Shown here: positions 11,672 to 20,542 of the stretch, piece by piece
Layout: every line of letters starts with the position of its first letter
Position numbering within the stretch: the stretch's first letter is position 1
Source: Bradyrhizobium viridifuturi
GTDB taxonomy: Bacteria; Pseudomonadota; Alphaproteobacteria; Rhizobiales; Xanthobacteraceae
DNA: 64,000 bases
Reading direction: 5' to 3'
NCBI RefSeq assembly: GCF_001238275.1
Contig: NZ_LGTB01000042.1
Span: 34,793 to 98,792 of the forward strand
Translations under genes and position numbers: made by a program
Notes under the pieces: generated by a model
The model's database searches: none
What the model was told of the DNA's origin: nothing
What the model saw: only the letters and a program-made list of their open reading frames with translations

Positions 11672-11831
11672 ACACCGAGGATGTCGGCCCGCTCATGACT
11701 CCTACAATCTATCCACCGGGCTTCGGGTTCTTTGAACGATTCATGACAGAGCGTTCGCGTCCGCGCCCTCTCCCGCTTCAGCCGGCGAGATGTTATGCAG
11801 CGCTTCCCTCCCCGTAGCCGGAAGCTTGCCG

Positions 11832-13072
11832 ATGTCCACCGCCGTCTCCCCCCTCGCCCCGCCTGACATTCCCGAGATGCCCGTGATCGCGGGTGTGCGG
11901 CTTGCGACCGCTGCCGCCGGCATCCGCTACAAGGGCCGCACCGACGTGCTGCTCGCGCTGCTGGACAAGGGCACCACGGTCGCCGGCGTTTTCACCAAGT
12001 CGAAATGCCCGTCGGCGCCGGTCGAATGGTGCCGCGCCAAGCTGAAGGGCGGGGCTGCGCGCGCGCTGGTGGTCAATTCCGGCAACGCCAACGCCTTCAC
12101 CGGCAAGACCGGCAAGACGTCCACCGCGCTGACCGCGCAGATCGCAGCGAAGGCGGTTGGCTGCTCGACCTCGGACGTGTTCCTCGCCTCCACCGGCGTG
12201 ATCGGCGAGCCGCTCGATGCCACCAAGTTCGACGGCGTGCTGGCGCAGCTCGCCGAGACCGCGACCCCCGACCTCTGGATGGACGCCGCCAAGGCGATCA
12301 TGACCACCGACACCTTCCCGAAGGTCGCCACCGCGACCGTCAAGCTCGGCAAGGCCAAGGTGACGATCAACGGCATGGCCAAGGGCGCCGCATGATCATG
12401 CCCGACATGGCGACCATGCTGTCCTTCATCTTCACCGACGCGCCGCTGTCGGCCGGAGTGCTGCAATCGCTGCTCAAGGCCGGCGTCGAGGACACCTTCA
12501 ATGCGCTGACCATCGACGGCGACACCTCGACCTCGGATACGCTGCTCGCCTTTGCAACCGGCGCTGCGGCCGCCAACGGCGCGCCGAAGATCTCGCGCGC
12601 CAGCGATCCGCGCCTGAAGGCCTTCACCAAGGCTTTCCAGAAGATCCTCGCCGACCTCTCCGAGCAGGTGGCGCGCGACGGCGAAGGCGCGCGCAAGCTG
12701 GTCGAGGTCGTGGTCGAGGGCGCGACCACCAAGCCGTCGGCGCGCAAGATCGCAATGTCGATCGCCAATTCGCCGCTGGTGAAGACCGCGATCGCCGGCG
12801 AGGACGCCAATTGGGGCCGCGTTGTGATGGCGGTCGGCAAGGCCGGCGAACCCGCCAACCGCGACAAGCTCTCGATCTCTTTCAACGGCATCCGCGTCGC
12901 CAAGAGCGGCGCGCGCGATCCGTCCTACAACGAGAAGGAGGTGTCGGAGGCGATGAAGGCGCCGAAGATCCAGATCAAGGTCGCGCTCGGTCTCGGCAAG
13001 GCGAAAGACCGCGTGCTGACCTGCGATCTCACCAAGGAATACGTCGCGATCAACGGCGATTACCGGTCGTAA
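11832..13072 (+). pseudogene. argJ: argJ, bifunctional ornithine acetyltransferase/N-acetylglutamate synthase, frameshifted near 12388-12393
   Basis: ArgJ recycles the acetyl group in arginine synthesis (acetylornithine plus glutamate to ornithine plus N-acetylglutamate). Residues 1-187 read from 11832 (PVIAGVRLATAAAGIRYKG, KCPSAPVEWCRAKLKGG, VNSGNANAFTGK) and the remainder lies one frame away (PDMATMLSFIFTDAPL, EDANWGRVVMA, end at 13072). Family proteins read NGMAKGAGMI at the junction; here one G is missing, so the first part stops at a TGA. The break falls just before the Ala-Thr autocleavage site (MATML) that separates alpha and beta chains. The TGA overlaps an ATG (ATGA), so the halves could in principle be made separately, but a sequencing error is the simpler reading. 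Confidence 0.85.
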
Positions 13073-13109
13073 CGGTTGCCGTCATTGCGACGAGCACAGC
13101 TCGCCATTC

Positions 13110-13230
13110 CGTCATCCTGAGGAGCACATAGCGCGTCTCGAAGGATGCACGGCGCCGATGCCGCCTCGTGGAGAGAGCTGGGCCGTCGCCCCTTCGAGAC
13201 GGCCGCGCTGCGGCCTCCTCAGGGTGACGG
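13110..13230. repeat. intergenic repeat family B (inverted ends)
   Basis: Inverted ends of the type CGTCATCCTGAGGAG ... CTCCTCAGGGTGACG, with internal TCTCGAAGGATG/CCTTCGAGA segments, between argJ and the TadG-like gene. A second copy is at 38407-38538. Confidence 0.75.
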
Positions 13231-13253
13231 GGAAAGAGCCGTGAGGCGTCGAC

Positions 13254-14603
13254 CTAACTGCTGATCCGCGCGTCGGCGACCGCCTTCTTGAACAGCGCGT
13301 TCATCGCGTCCGCGATGCCCTGGGTCGGGCTGACCTCGAAATAGAAGCCCGGCGACGCACAGGCCTGCATGTTCTGCGCGATCTGGCTGTTCGGCGACGG
13401 GCCGAACGGACCCTGGTTCAACGGATCGATCCAGGTCATGTACCAGTTGTTGGTCGGCAGTTGCAGATAGGTGGTGTAGAGCACCGCGATCTTGATGCCG
13501 CGGTTCTTGATTGCGGTGCAGAGCGCCGGGTTGATCGGCGACTGGCAGCGATTGCTGCCGCTGATCGGCTTCAGGCAGCTTGAATTGGGCTCATCGGCCA
13601 CGCCGTCGGAAACGAAGAACAGATATTTGAGCGGCGCCGACGACGTGCCGGCGCCCGGGTTTGCGATCGCATTGTTGATCTGCGGAAAGATCGCGGTGAA
13701 CTGGCTGTCCTTGTCCGCGGTATAGGAATCGTTGTTGCCGTAAACGCCCATCAGATCGATGTTGCCCGCCGCCGACTTTGCACTCGACAGGCTGGACGAC
13801 AGCGAAAACAGGCTCCGCAGGCCATAGGTCGCCGAGGACGCGCCGAAGTCATAGATCGCCATCCGGAACTGGCTCGAATAGGTCTGGGTCGCCGACGCGG
13901 TATCCATCAATTGCTGGGTCGCACTGCGAAGCACGTCGATCCGCGTCGTCACGCCAAGCGATTTCGCCAGATTGTAGTAGTTGTTGGGATCATTGTAGTC
14001 GTGGCAGGCGAAGGCGCATTGGTCGTTCGGCTTGAAGCTGTTGCCGGTGGTGGCCTTGACCAGGGCGTCGACGTCCGTCGGCGTGGCGCCAACCCCCATC
14101 GACGGCGAATTGTCCAGCAGCAGATAGAAATCGATATAGAGCGGCATGTTCGCGGTCGAGGTCGACGTGCCGGACACGCTCACCTTGCTCCGCCCCATCA
14201 CGCCGAGGAACATGGTCGGGACGTCGGCGGAGAACTGCACCGTCGAGGTGATGGTGCCGCCGCTCTTGGTCATGGTCGGCGTCACGCCGGTCAGCGTGAA
14301 GCCGTTCTGGTTGGAGATGTTGCCGTTGAAGATCTTCCTCGCATCGGCTTCGCCTGCCGAAATCTCACCGTCCGAGGTCATGGCGCCGGCGGCGATGAAG
14401 CCGGGCGATGCCTTGGCGACCGATCCGACGCTCGCAGCATCGGCGGCGGATATCAGCTTGCTGCGGATCTGGTTGGCGCGGGAATAGTCGACCGCGCATC
14501 CGACTGCGATGAGGAGCGGCAGCAGGGCCAGACCAAAGATCATCGCGATATTGCCGGAGCTATCGCGGCGGAAACGGCTGATGGTCCGGATCAAGGTGCT
14601 CAT
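13254..14603 (-). CDS. TadG-like pilus-assembly protein with von Willebrand factor A domain
   Basis: 449 residues. The N-terminus has a TadE/TadG-type single membrane helix (RRDSSGNIAMIFGLALLPLLIAVGCAVDYSRA, residues 13-44) that places the rest outside the membrane. A vWA domain follows with an intact MIDAS-like opening (DFYLLLDNSPSMGVG, D-x-S-x-S) near residue 160 and later FVSDGVADEP. Several Cys residues occur in the extracytoplasmic part. No other tad/flp pilus gene is near, so it is an orphan. It may be a surface adhesion or envelope protein; the family call is firm, the role is not. Confidence 0.88.
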   Translation of the reverse strand: MSTLIRTISRFRRDSSGNIAMIFGLALLPLLIAVGCAVDYSRANQIRSKLISAADAASVGSVAKASPGFIAAGAMTSDGEISAGEADARKIFNGNISNQNGFTLTGVTPTMTKSGGTITSTVQFSADVPTMFLGVMGRSKVSVSGTSTSTANMPLYIDFYLLLDNSPSMGVGATPTDVDALVKATTGNSFKPNDQCAFACHDYNDPNNYYNLAKSLGVTTRIDVLRSATQQLMDTASATQTYSSQFRMAIYDFGASSATYGLRSLFSLSSSLSSAKSAAGNIDLMGVYGNNDSYTADKDSQFTAIFPQINNAIANPGAGTSSAPLKYLFFVSDGVADEPNSSCLKPISGSNRCQSPINPALCTAIKNRGIKIAVLYTTYLQLPTNNWYMTWIDPLNQGPFGPSPNSQIAQNMQACASPGFYFEVSPTQGIADAMNALFKKAVADARISS

Positions 14604-14767
14604 GGCTTATGTCGACAAAGAAAATGATGGGTCGATCAACTCCTTCACCCTGCCGGTAGCGAATTAAGGCCGGCTTATCGCGGATGAAGAAAAGGCCAGC
14701 GAACACAAATCGTTTGGCTGACGCCGCGGAGCTGGTTAATGAAAGCTTGAAAATTGGAAGGGGCCGC

Positions 14768-15178
14768 ATGGCTGACATCAAGCTGACCCTCGTCGTCGCC
14801 TGCGCTTTGGTCGACGCCGACAAACGCGTGCTGCTGGCGCAGCGCCCCGAGGGCAAGGCGCTGGCGGGCCTGTGGGAATTCCCCGGCGGCAAGATCGAGC
14901 CCGGCGAGCGGCCGGAGCAGACCCTGATCCGCGAGCTGCACGAGGAGATCGGCATCACCGTGAGCGAGCCGTGCCTCGCGCCGCTGACCTTCGCCAGCCA
15001 CGCCTACGAGACCTTCCATCTCCTGATGCCGCTCTACATCTGCCGGCGCTGGGAGGGCATGGCGGTGGCGCGCGAGGGCCAGAACCTCGCCTGGGTGCGC
15101 GCCGGCAAGCTGCGCGACTACCCGATGCCGCCGGCGGACATCCCGCTGCTGCCGCATCTGATGGATCTGCTGCTGTGA
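14768..15178 (+). CDS. mutT: MutT-type Nudix hydrolase (8-oxo-dGTP diphosphatase)
   Basis: 136 residues from an ATG with a GGAAGGGG box. The Nudix box is complete, from GGKIEPGERPEQT to RELHEEIGI at about residues 40-63, providing the metal-binding REXXEE glutamates. The context LLAQRPEGKALAGLWEFPGG is typical of MutT, which removes oxidised guanine nucleotides from the pool. A longer start at 14684 would add 28 unlikely residues. It stands alone between the TadG-like gene and a repeat-rich gap. Confidence 0.92.
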   Translation: MADIKLTLVVACALVDADKRVLLAQRPEGKALAGLWEFPGGKIEPGERPEQTLIRELHEEIGITVSEPCLAPLTFASHAYETFHLLMPLYICRRWEGMAVAREGQNLAWVRAGKLRDYPMPPADIPLLPHLMDLLL

Positions 15179-15460
15179 TCTTCTTTGCCTCTCTCGCTCG
15201 CGGGGGAGGCGCGTTGCCAAAATATCGAAAACAACCCCATGCAAAGCAGCCTCCGCTGCCGGTGTTCGGCATGGCGACTTGACACGTCGGGCAACTCACC
15301 GGCATAATTCCATTATTCCGAAATCGTGCAAGCAGCCGTCGCCCGCCTTGTGAGAGAGGTTGGATGGCATCGACGACGGCGATCGACCGTAAGGGACACA
15401 CGGTGGATGGCTCCCTCCCCCTTGCGGGGGGGAGCCATGCATCGGTGCCGCCCTAACAGC
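15179..15460. other. intergenic region with repeat-like sequence and a strong hairpin
   Basis: No coding sequence seen. A stretch at about 15213-15330 (CAAAATATCGAAAACAACCC onward) resembles an interspersed element I recall from Bradyrhizobium intergenic regions. A strong hairpin, GGCTCCCTCCCCC-TTG-CGGGGGGGAGCC, lies at 15409-15436 beyond the end of the methyltransferase gene, without a U-run. Confidence 0.45.
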
Positions 15461-16303
15461 TCAACGCTTCGCACCCTTCACTGCGGCCTCCAGACTCGCC
15501 TTCGCCGAGCCGGGCTTGAGCGGCTTTTGCTGGCTGTCATGCGGCGCCCAGCCGGACAGCCAGACGATATCGAAGGTGGCGCGGATGCGGCCGTCAGGAT
15601 CGGCGAAGCGCTCGCCGTAGATCTGCGCCATGCGCAGCATGGTGGCGCGGCGGGTCGGGGTGTGACGGCGCTCGCGCAACACGTTGGTCGCGCCCATGCG
15701 CCTGAGATCGGCCATCAGCGCGAACGCGCTCGCATAGCGCACCACGACGCGGTCGACATCGGTCACCGGCAACGCAAAGCCGGCCCGCTGCAACAGCGCT
15801 CCGATGTCGCGCAGATCGGCGAACGGCGCGACCCGCGGCGACACCCCGCCCTCGCACTCCGCCTCCGCTGCGGCAAAGCTCTGCCTGAGCTCGGTGAGCG
15901 TATCGCCGCCGAGCATCGCGGCAAGCAGCAGGCCATCCGGCTTCAGCGCGCGGCGAAGCTGTGCCAGCACGCCGGGCAGATCGTTGACGAACTGGAAGGC
16001 CAGCGCGGAGACGACGAGATCGCGCGATTCCGGCGGCAGACCGAGCGCTTCCACCTCGCTGAAGCCGATCGGATCGACCGATCCGACATGCCCGCGCAGG
16101 GCGTCCGCGAGCCCGTCACCCGGCGTCCAGACATCAGCCGCCGCCGAAAAGCTCCGCGATACCGCCTGCAAACGGTCCGCCATGTCCTCCGCGGCGCGCT
16201 CGAGCAGGAACGTCGCGGCTCCCTCGCGCCGGGCACGCGTCAGCCGCGCGGCGAGCAATGCGCGATCGAACAGGATGGGGGCTGAGGCCGGGTTCGGTGC
16301 CAT
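15461..16303 (-). CDS. SAM-dependent methyltransferase-domain protein, NDUFAF5/BioC-like
   Basis: 280 residues. The opening (PILFDRALLAARLTRARR) is characteristic of the bacterial relatives of NDUFAF5, the mitochondrial complex I assembly factor that modifies an arginine of the NDUFS7 subunit. A class I methyltransferase-like core follows, with the post-motif segment LVVSALAFQFVNDLPGVLAQLRRALKPDGLLLAAMLGG around residues 95-130. BioC is a related alternative, but there are no biotin genes here. It is divergent from comF, separated by 78 bases. The activity is inferred from homology. Confidence 0.75.
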   Translation of the reverse strand: MAPNPASAPILFDRALLAARLTRARREGAATFLLERAAEDMADRLQAVSRSFSAAADVWTPGDGLADALRGHVGSVDPIGFSEVEALGLPPESRDLVVSALAFQFVNDLPGVLAQLRRALKPDGLLLAAMLGGDTLTELRQSFAAAEAECEGGVSPRVAPFADLRDIGALLQRAGFALPVTDVDRVVVRYASAFALMADLRRMGATNVLRERRHTPTRRATMLRMAQIYGERFADPDGRIRATFDIVWLSGWAPHDSQQKPLKPGSAKASLEAAVKGAKR

Positions 16304-16381
16304 GCCGGCTGGTTACGCCGGACCGCCGCCGCAGGCAATGCGCCTTGAGCCCGCGTTGCCTAAACGCTAGCCTCGCCCGCC

Positions 16382-17190
16382 ATGGACGCTGAGGTCTCAC
16401 CGACACGCTCCCTTTCCGGTCACTTGCAGCGCGCGCTTGGCGCGGTAGGGAGCGCGTGGCTGCGCACTACGCGGCTGGCGCTCGACATCGCGCTGCCGAC
16501 GCTGTGCGTGTCCTGCCGCGAGCCGGTCCATGGCGAGGGCGTCTGCGCGGCCTGCTGGGCCAAATTGTCGTTCATCGCGCCGCCGTTCTGCCCGCGGCTC
16601 GGCATTCCCTTTGTCTACGATCCCGGACCCGAATTGCTGTCGATGGAGGCGATCGCCAATCCGCCGGCCTACCAGCGCGCTCGCGCCGCGGTGCGCTATG
16701 ACGATGTCGCCCGCACCCTGGTGCATGCATTAAAATACCAGGATCGCACCGATCTGGCGCCGACAATGGGTCGCTGGATGGCGCGGGCGGGGAAGGAATT
16801 GCTCTCCGAGGCCGACATGCTGGTTCCGGTTCCGCTGCACTGGCGGCGCGGCTGGAGTCGGCGCTACAACCAGTCCGGCGCGCTCGCCAAGGTGATCGCG
16901 CGCCACAGCGGCGTCAAAATGGTCTCCGAGGCGTTGCGCCGCACCCGCGCCACCGAGCAGCAGATCGGGCTGTCGCGCAAGGACCGCGCCAGCAATGTGC
17001 AGGGCGCATTCGGGGTCGCTGAGGAACGCAAGGCTGACATCCAGGGCCGCCGCGTGATCCTGGTCGACGACGTCCTGACCTCGGGCGCGACAGTGGATGC
17101 CTGCGCACGGGCGCTGCTGCGGGCCAAGGCGCGCAAGTCGACGTGCTGGTGTTCGCCCGGGTTGTCGATACCCACCGTGCTCCCATATAA
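16382..17190 (+). pseudogene. comF: comF-family phosphoribosyltransferase-like protein, frameshifted near 17127-17134
   Basis: ComF-family protein of about 268 residues. Two CxxC pairs (LCVSCREP, VCAACWAK) form an N-terminal zinc site, and the PRTase loop VILVDDVLTSGAT is at about residues 225-237. Soon after, the frame breaks: one base is missing around GCCAAGGCGCGC. Restoring it gives AQVDVLVFARVVDTHRAPI and a stop at 17188. Without correction the frame runs through grxC out of frame and joins the nitrilase gene, a spurious fusion. ComF homologues act in DNA uptake or the processing of incoming DNA; the role in rhizobia is unclear. A sequencing error is likely. Confidence 0.78.
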
Positions 17191-17219
17191 TCTGACATTC
17201 AGGTTCAACCGAGCACACC

Positions 17220-17492
17220 ATGACCGCTGCCATCGAAATCTACACCCGCCCGGGCTGCGGTTATTGCACCGCGGCCAAATCGCTTTTGACGCGCAAGAAC
17301 GCTGCGTTCACCGAATTGAACGTTGCCAGCAACCCGGCCTATCGCGACGAGATGTACGATCGCGCCGGCGCCGGCTCGACCTTCCCGCAGATCTTCATCG
17401 GCAAGACCCATGTCGGCGGCTGCGACGAGCTCTACGCGCTCGACCGCGAGGGCAAGCTCGACGGCCTGCTGAGCAACGGAGGCGGCGCCTGA
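17220..17492 (+). CDS. grxC: glutaredoxin 3
   Basis: 90-residue glutaredoxin with a dithiol active site C13-G-Y-C16, rather than the common CPYC, then TFPQIFIG (cis-proline) and GGCDELYAL (glutathione-binding GG). It reduces disulfides and glutathionylated proteins using glutathione. It lies 29 bases after comF and overlaps the nitrilase gene by one base (TGATG), forming a tight run comF-grxC-nit-DUF1178 conserved in related bacteria as far as I recall. Confidence 0.95.
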   Translation: MTAAIEIYTRPGCGYCTAAKSLLTRKNAAFTELNVASNPAYRDEMYDRAGAGSTFPQIFIGKTHVGGCDELYALDREGKLDGLLSNGGGA

Positions 17493-18370
17493 TGAGCACG
17501 GACAACATTTTCACCGCCGCCATGGTTCAGATGCGCACCGGATTGCTGCCCGAGCCGAGCCTCGAGCAGGGCACGCGGCTGATCCGCGAGGCGGCGGCGC
17601 AGGGCGCCAAATACGTGCTGACCCCCGAGGTCAGCAACATGATGCAGCTGAACCGCAAGGCGCTGTTCGAGCATTTGGCGAGCGAAGAGGACGACAAGTC
17701 GCTGAAGGCGTACCGCGCGCTGGCCGCGGAATTGAAAATCCATCTGCATGTCGGCTCGCTGGCGTTGCGCTACTCGTCAGAGAAGGCGGTCAACCGCTCG
17801 TTCCTGATCGGGCCCGAGGGCAATGTGCTCGCGAGCTACGACAAGATCCACATGTTCGACATCGATCTGCCGGGCGGCGAGAGCTATCGCGAGTCGGCCA
17901 ACTATCAGCCCGGCGAGACCGCCGTGATCTCCGACCTGCCCTGGGGCCGGATCGGCCTCACGATCTGCTACGACGTGCGCTTCCCGGCGCTCTATCGCGC
18001 CCTTGCGGAAGCCGGCGCGTCGTTCCTCACCGTGCCCTCGGCCTTCACCCGCAAGACCGGCGAAGCGCATTGGCACACCCTGCTGCGCGCCCGCGCCATC
18101 GAGACCGGCTGCTTCGTGTTCGCCGCGGCGCAGGCCGGCCTGCATGAGAACAAGCGCGAGACCTTCGGGCATTCGCTGATCATCGACCCCTGGGGCGAGA
18201 TCCTTGCCGAGGGCGGTGTCGAGCCGGGCGTGTTCCTCGCCGAGATCGATCCCGGCAAGGTCGAGACCGCGCGCAAGACCATTCCCTCGCTGCAGCATGG
18301 CAGGCGCTTCGGCATCGCCGACCCCAAGGCCGGCCCGGAGCATCTGCACCTCGTCCGGGGTTCGGCATGA
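17492..18370 (+). CDS. carbon-nitrogen hydrolase (Nit1-like, probable deaminated-glutathione amidase)
   Basis: 292-residue nitrilase-superfamily enzyme with the full catalytic triad Glu46 (LTPEVSN), Lys118 (YDKIHMFD) and Cys159 (LTICYDVRFP). The pattern KIHMFDIDLPGGESYRES is typical of the Nit1 branch, which removes deaminated glutathione, a by-product of transaminases. Location right after grxC fits a glutathione-linked housekeeping role. The ATG at 17492 overlaps the grxC stop and settles the start. Activity on other omega-amides is possible. Confidence 0.92.
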   Translation: MSTDNIFTAAMVQMRTGLLPEPSLEQGTRLIREAAAQGAKYVLTPEVSNMMQLNRKALFEHLASEEDDKSLKAYRALAAELKIHLHVGSLALRYSSEKAVNRSFLIGPEGNVLASYDKIHMFDIDLPGGESYRESANYQPGETAVISDLPWGRIGLTICYDVRFPALYRALAEAGASFLTVPSAFTRKTGEAHWHTLLRARAIETGCFVFAAAQAGLHENKRETFGHSLIIDPWGEILAEGGVEPGVFLAEIDPGKVETARKTIPSLQHGRRFGIADPKAGPEHLHLVRGSA

Positions 18371-18837
18371 TCCGCTACACGCTGCGCTGCGAGCGGGGTC
18401 ATCAGTTCGAGAGCTGGTTCCAGAGCTCCTCGGCCTATGAATCGCAGGAGCGCCGTCACCTGATCAATTGCCCGTCCTGCAGCTCCGACAAGATTGAGCG
18501 CGCGATCATGGCGCCGCGGGTTGTCAGCAAGAAAGGCCGCGAACCGGCCCAACCCGCGCCGGCCGCGCCCGTCGAGGCGGCCGCCAATGAACCGACGTCG
18601 CTGATGATGGCGCAGGAACGCGAGCTGCGCAGCAAGCTGAAGGAATTGCGCGACCACATCGTGAAGAACGCCGACAATGTCGGCGACCGCTTCCCCAACG
18701 AGGCGCGCAAGATGCATTACGGCGATATCGAGCACCGGCCGATCTATGGCGAGGCCTCGCCCGAGGAAGCGCGCGCGCTGATCGACGAAGGCGTCGAGGT
18801 CTCGCCGCTGCCGACGCTGCCGGAAGACCGGAATTGA
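18367..18837 (+). CDS. DUF1178 family protein
   Basis: 156 residues, overlapping the nitrilase stop by 4 bases (ATGA). The N-terminus is a rubredoxin-like zinc motif: LRCERGH at residues 6-12 and INCPSCSSDKIERAIMAP at about residues 36-53, followed by a charged linker. The end (ARKMHYGDIEHRPIYGEASPEEARALIDEGVEVSPLP) is the DUF1178 signature. Function is unknown; conserved position in this operon suggests redox or metal handling. Confidence 0.9.
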   Translation: MIRYTLRCERGHQFESWFQSSSAYESQERRHLINCPSCSSDKIERAIMAPRVVSKKGREPAQPAPAAPVEAAANEPTSLMMAQERELRSKLKELRDHIVKNADNVGDRFPNEARKMHYGDIEHRPIYGEASPEEARALIDEGVEVSPLPTLPEDRN

Positions 18838-19262
18838 CCTCGACCTGGCAGGTCTGGGCGTTTCTTTCCGCCGTATTCGCCGCTCTGACCGCGATCTTCG
18901 CCAAGGTCGGCGTCGAGGGCATCAACTCCGATCTCGCCACCCTGATCCGCACCGTGGTCGTGCTGATCACGCTGTCGGCAATCCTGTTCGCGACCGGGCA
19001 GTTCACCCACGCCGGGCCGATCTCGGCCAGGAGCTGGCTGTTCCTGCTGCTGTCCGGGCTCGGCACCGGCGCGTCATGGATCTGCTATTTCCGCGCACTC
19101 AAGCTCGGCCCCGCCACGCTGGTCGCCCCGATCGACAAGCTCAGCGTGGTGCTGGTGGCGCTGTTTGGCGCCGTCTTCCTCGGTGAGCGCCCCTCGGCCT
19201 ATGGCTGGATCGGGATCGCGCTGATCTCGGCGGGCGCGGTGCTGATTGCTGTAAAAGGCTAA
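18834..19262 (+). CDS. single-domain EamA/DMT membrane protein
   Basis: 142 residues with one EamA repeat and about five membrane helices (WAFLSAVFAALTAIFAKVG, TVVVLITLSAILFATG, LFLLLSGLGTGASWICYF, GWIGIALISAGAVLIAV). The start is a TTG at 18834 overlapping the DUF1178 TGA by 4 bases, so it is probably translated by coupling. Half-size EamA proteins usually work as dimers in export of small metabolites. Substrate unknown. Confidence 0.88.
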   Translation: MTSTWQVWAFLSAVFAALTAIFAKVGVEGINSDLATLIRTVVVLITLSAILFATGQFTHAGPISARSWLFLLLSGLGTGASWICYFRALKLGPATLVAPIDKLSVVLVALFGAVFLGERPSAYGWIGIALISAGAVLIAVKG

Positions 19263-19321
19263 GGCGTTTTCAAGCGAAGTGGGCACCGGTTCGCGTGAAG
19301 AGAACACGTCGAACAAGAGCC
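19262..19321 (-). repeat. dispersed repeat family E (inverted copy)
   Basis: The reverse complement contains TTCACGCGAACCGGTGCCCA then CTTCGCTTGAAAACGCC, matching the 3' part of the elements at 27153 and 56571. It separates two convergent EamA genes. Confidence 0.65.
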
Positions 19322-20220
19322 TACGCGGCGATCAACAGCGCGACGCCGATCACGATCAGGACGATGCCGAACACCTCGCGCAGCGAGAACGGCTGCTTGA
19401 GCGAGAAATACGCCACGCCCTGCGCGAACAGCACCTCGATCAGCGCCAGCGTGCGCACATTGGCGGCGGCAGTGAGCGCAAACGCCAGGAACCAGAACTG
19501 CGACGAGAACGCGCCCATGAAGCCCGCGAACATCGAGGGCCGCCACAGGCCGAGAATCTTCCGCAACACGTCGGGAGCGCGCAGCAACAGATAGACCGAC
19601 AGGATCAGCGTCTGGACGAACAGGCTCCACATCAGCGTGTAGGAAGCCGCCGTCACGAACGTGACGCCCGGCACCGCGATGATGGCGCCGCGAAAGCTCA
19701 CCGCCGAGATCGCGAACACAGCGGCGGCACCAAGGCCGAGCACGGTCGGGCGCAGATCGGCAAAGCTTTTTTGCCCGCCGGGCCTGAGCGCGGTGACGAC
19801 GACGCCGACGGTCGCGATCATGATCGCGATGACCTTGGCCGACGTCAGATGGTCGCCGAGGAAGATGAAGCCGAAGATCGCGGTCTGGATCGCCTCGGTC
19901 TTCATATAGGCGGTGGTCACCACGAAGGAGCGGTCGTTCATCGCCAGCAGCATGAAGCCGGTGCCGACGATCTGGCTGAGCGCGCCCGACAACAGCCACG
20001 GCCAGAACGCGGCCATCGGCCACGGCACAGGGTCGCCGGTCACGATGATCGCGAGCAGAAAGAACACCACCGAGAACGGCAGGCCGAACAGGAAGCGGAT
20101 ATTGGTCGCGCCCCAGGTCCCGAGCGGCCCGGTGAGCTGCCGCTGCATCGCATTGCGCGCCACCTGCCCGAACGCAGCGACGATCGTGAAGGGAATCCAG
20201 AGCGAGGAGAGCGTGAACAT
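19321..20220 (-). CDS. EamA/DMT-family permease
   Basis: 299 residues with two EamA-type repeats and about ten membrane helices, beginning MFTLSSLWIPFTIVAAFGQVARNAMQR. The end (REVFGIVLIVIGVALLIAA) is a final helix. An ATG at 20220 is chosen because upstream in-frame sequence is polar and non-conserved. It belongs to the drug/metabolite transporter superfamily; substrate cannot be predicted. Convergent with the half-size EamA gene. Confidence 0.88.
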   Translation of the reverse strand: MFTLSSLWIPFTIVAAFGQVARNAMQRQLTGPLGTWGATNIRFLFGLPFSVVFFLLAIIVTGDPVPWPMAAFWPWLLSGALSQIVGTGFMLLAMNDRSFVVTTAYMKTEAIQTAIFGFIFLGDHLTSAKVIAIMIATVGVVVTALRPGGQKSFADLRPTVLGLGAAAVFAISAVSFRGAIIAVPGVTFVTAASYTLMWSLFVQTLILSVYLLLRAPDVLRKILGLWRPSMFAGFMGAFSSQFWFLAFALTAAANVRTLALIEVLFAQGVAYFSLKQPFSLREVFGIVLIVIGVALLIAA

Positions 20221-20331
20221 GCGGGCTAAGGGGTGTGCCGGGCGGGAGTACGCGCGCAGCGTGCCCGGCAGGAGGTATACGGTCAACCTAGACAGTGCAT
20301 GACTGACTTGCGATCGCGCCACCAACTCGAT

Positions 20332-20508
20332 GTCGTCCCTGCGAAAGCAGGGACTCATAACCACAGGGAGAGGTTTGGGGCATCATGGTCCAACGGACCA
20401 TGAGACGCCCATCAGGTCTGACGAGATCTGCAGCAGACACGCCCCGAACCCAGATCGCGCTCAACAACATCGGCCGGTGGCTATGGGTCCTGCTTTCGCA
20501 GGGACGAC
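20332..20508. repeat. intergenic repeat family A, second copy
   Basis: The same hairpin ends as 11552-11671 (GTCCCTGCGAAAGCAGGGAC and its complement) bound 177 bases between an EamA gene and ubiG. One end carries a one-base deletion. Nothing else is recognised in this 322-base gap. Confidence 0.8.
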
Positions 20509-20542
20509 ACCTATCGTATGGCCACAAGGTCGGGGGCAGACC

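Noticed and set aside
16382..18370. Apparent 662-residue comF-nitrilase fusion
   Set aside because: The middle is grxC read in the wrong frame. The fusion arises from a one-base deletion in comF; comF, grxC and the nitrilase gene are three genes with normal starts and stops.
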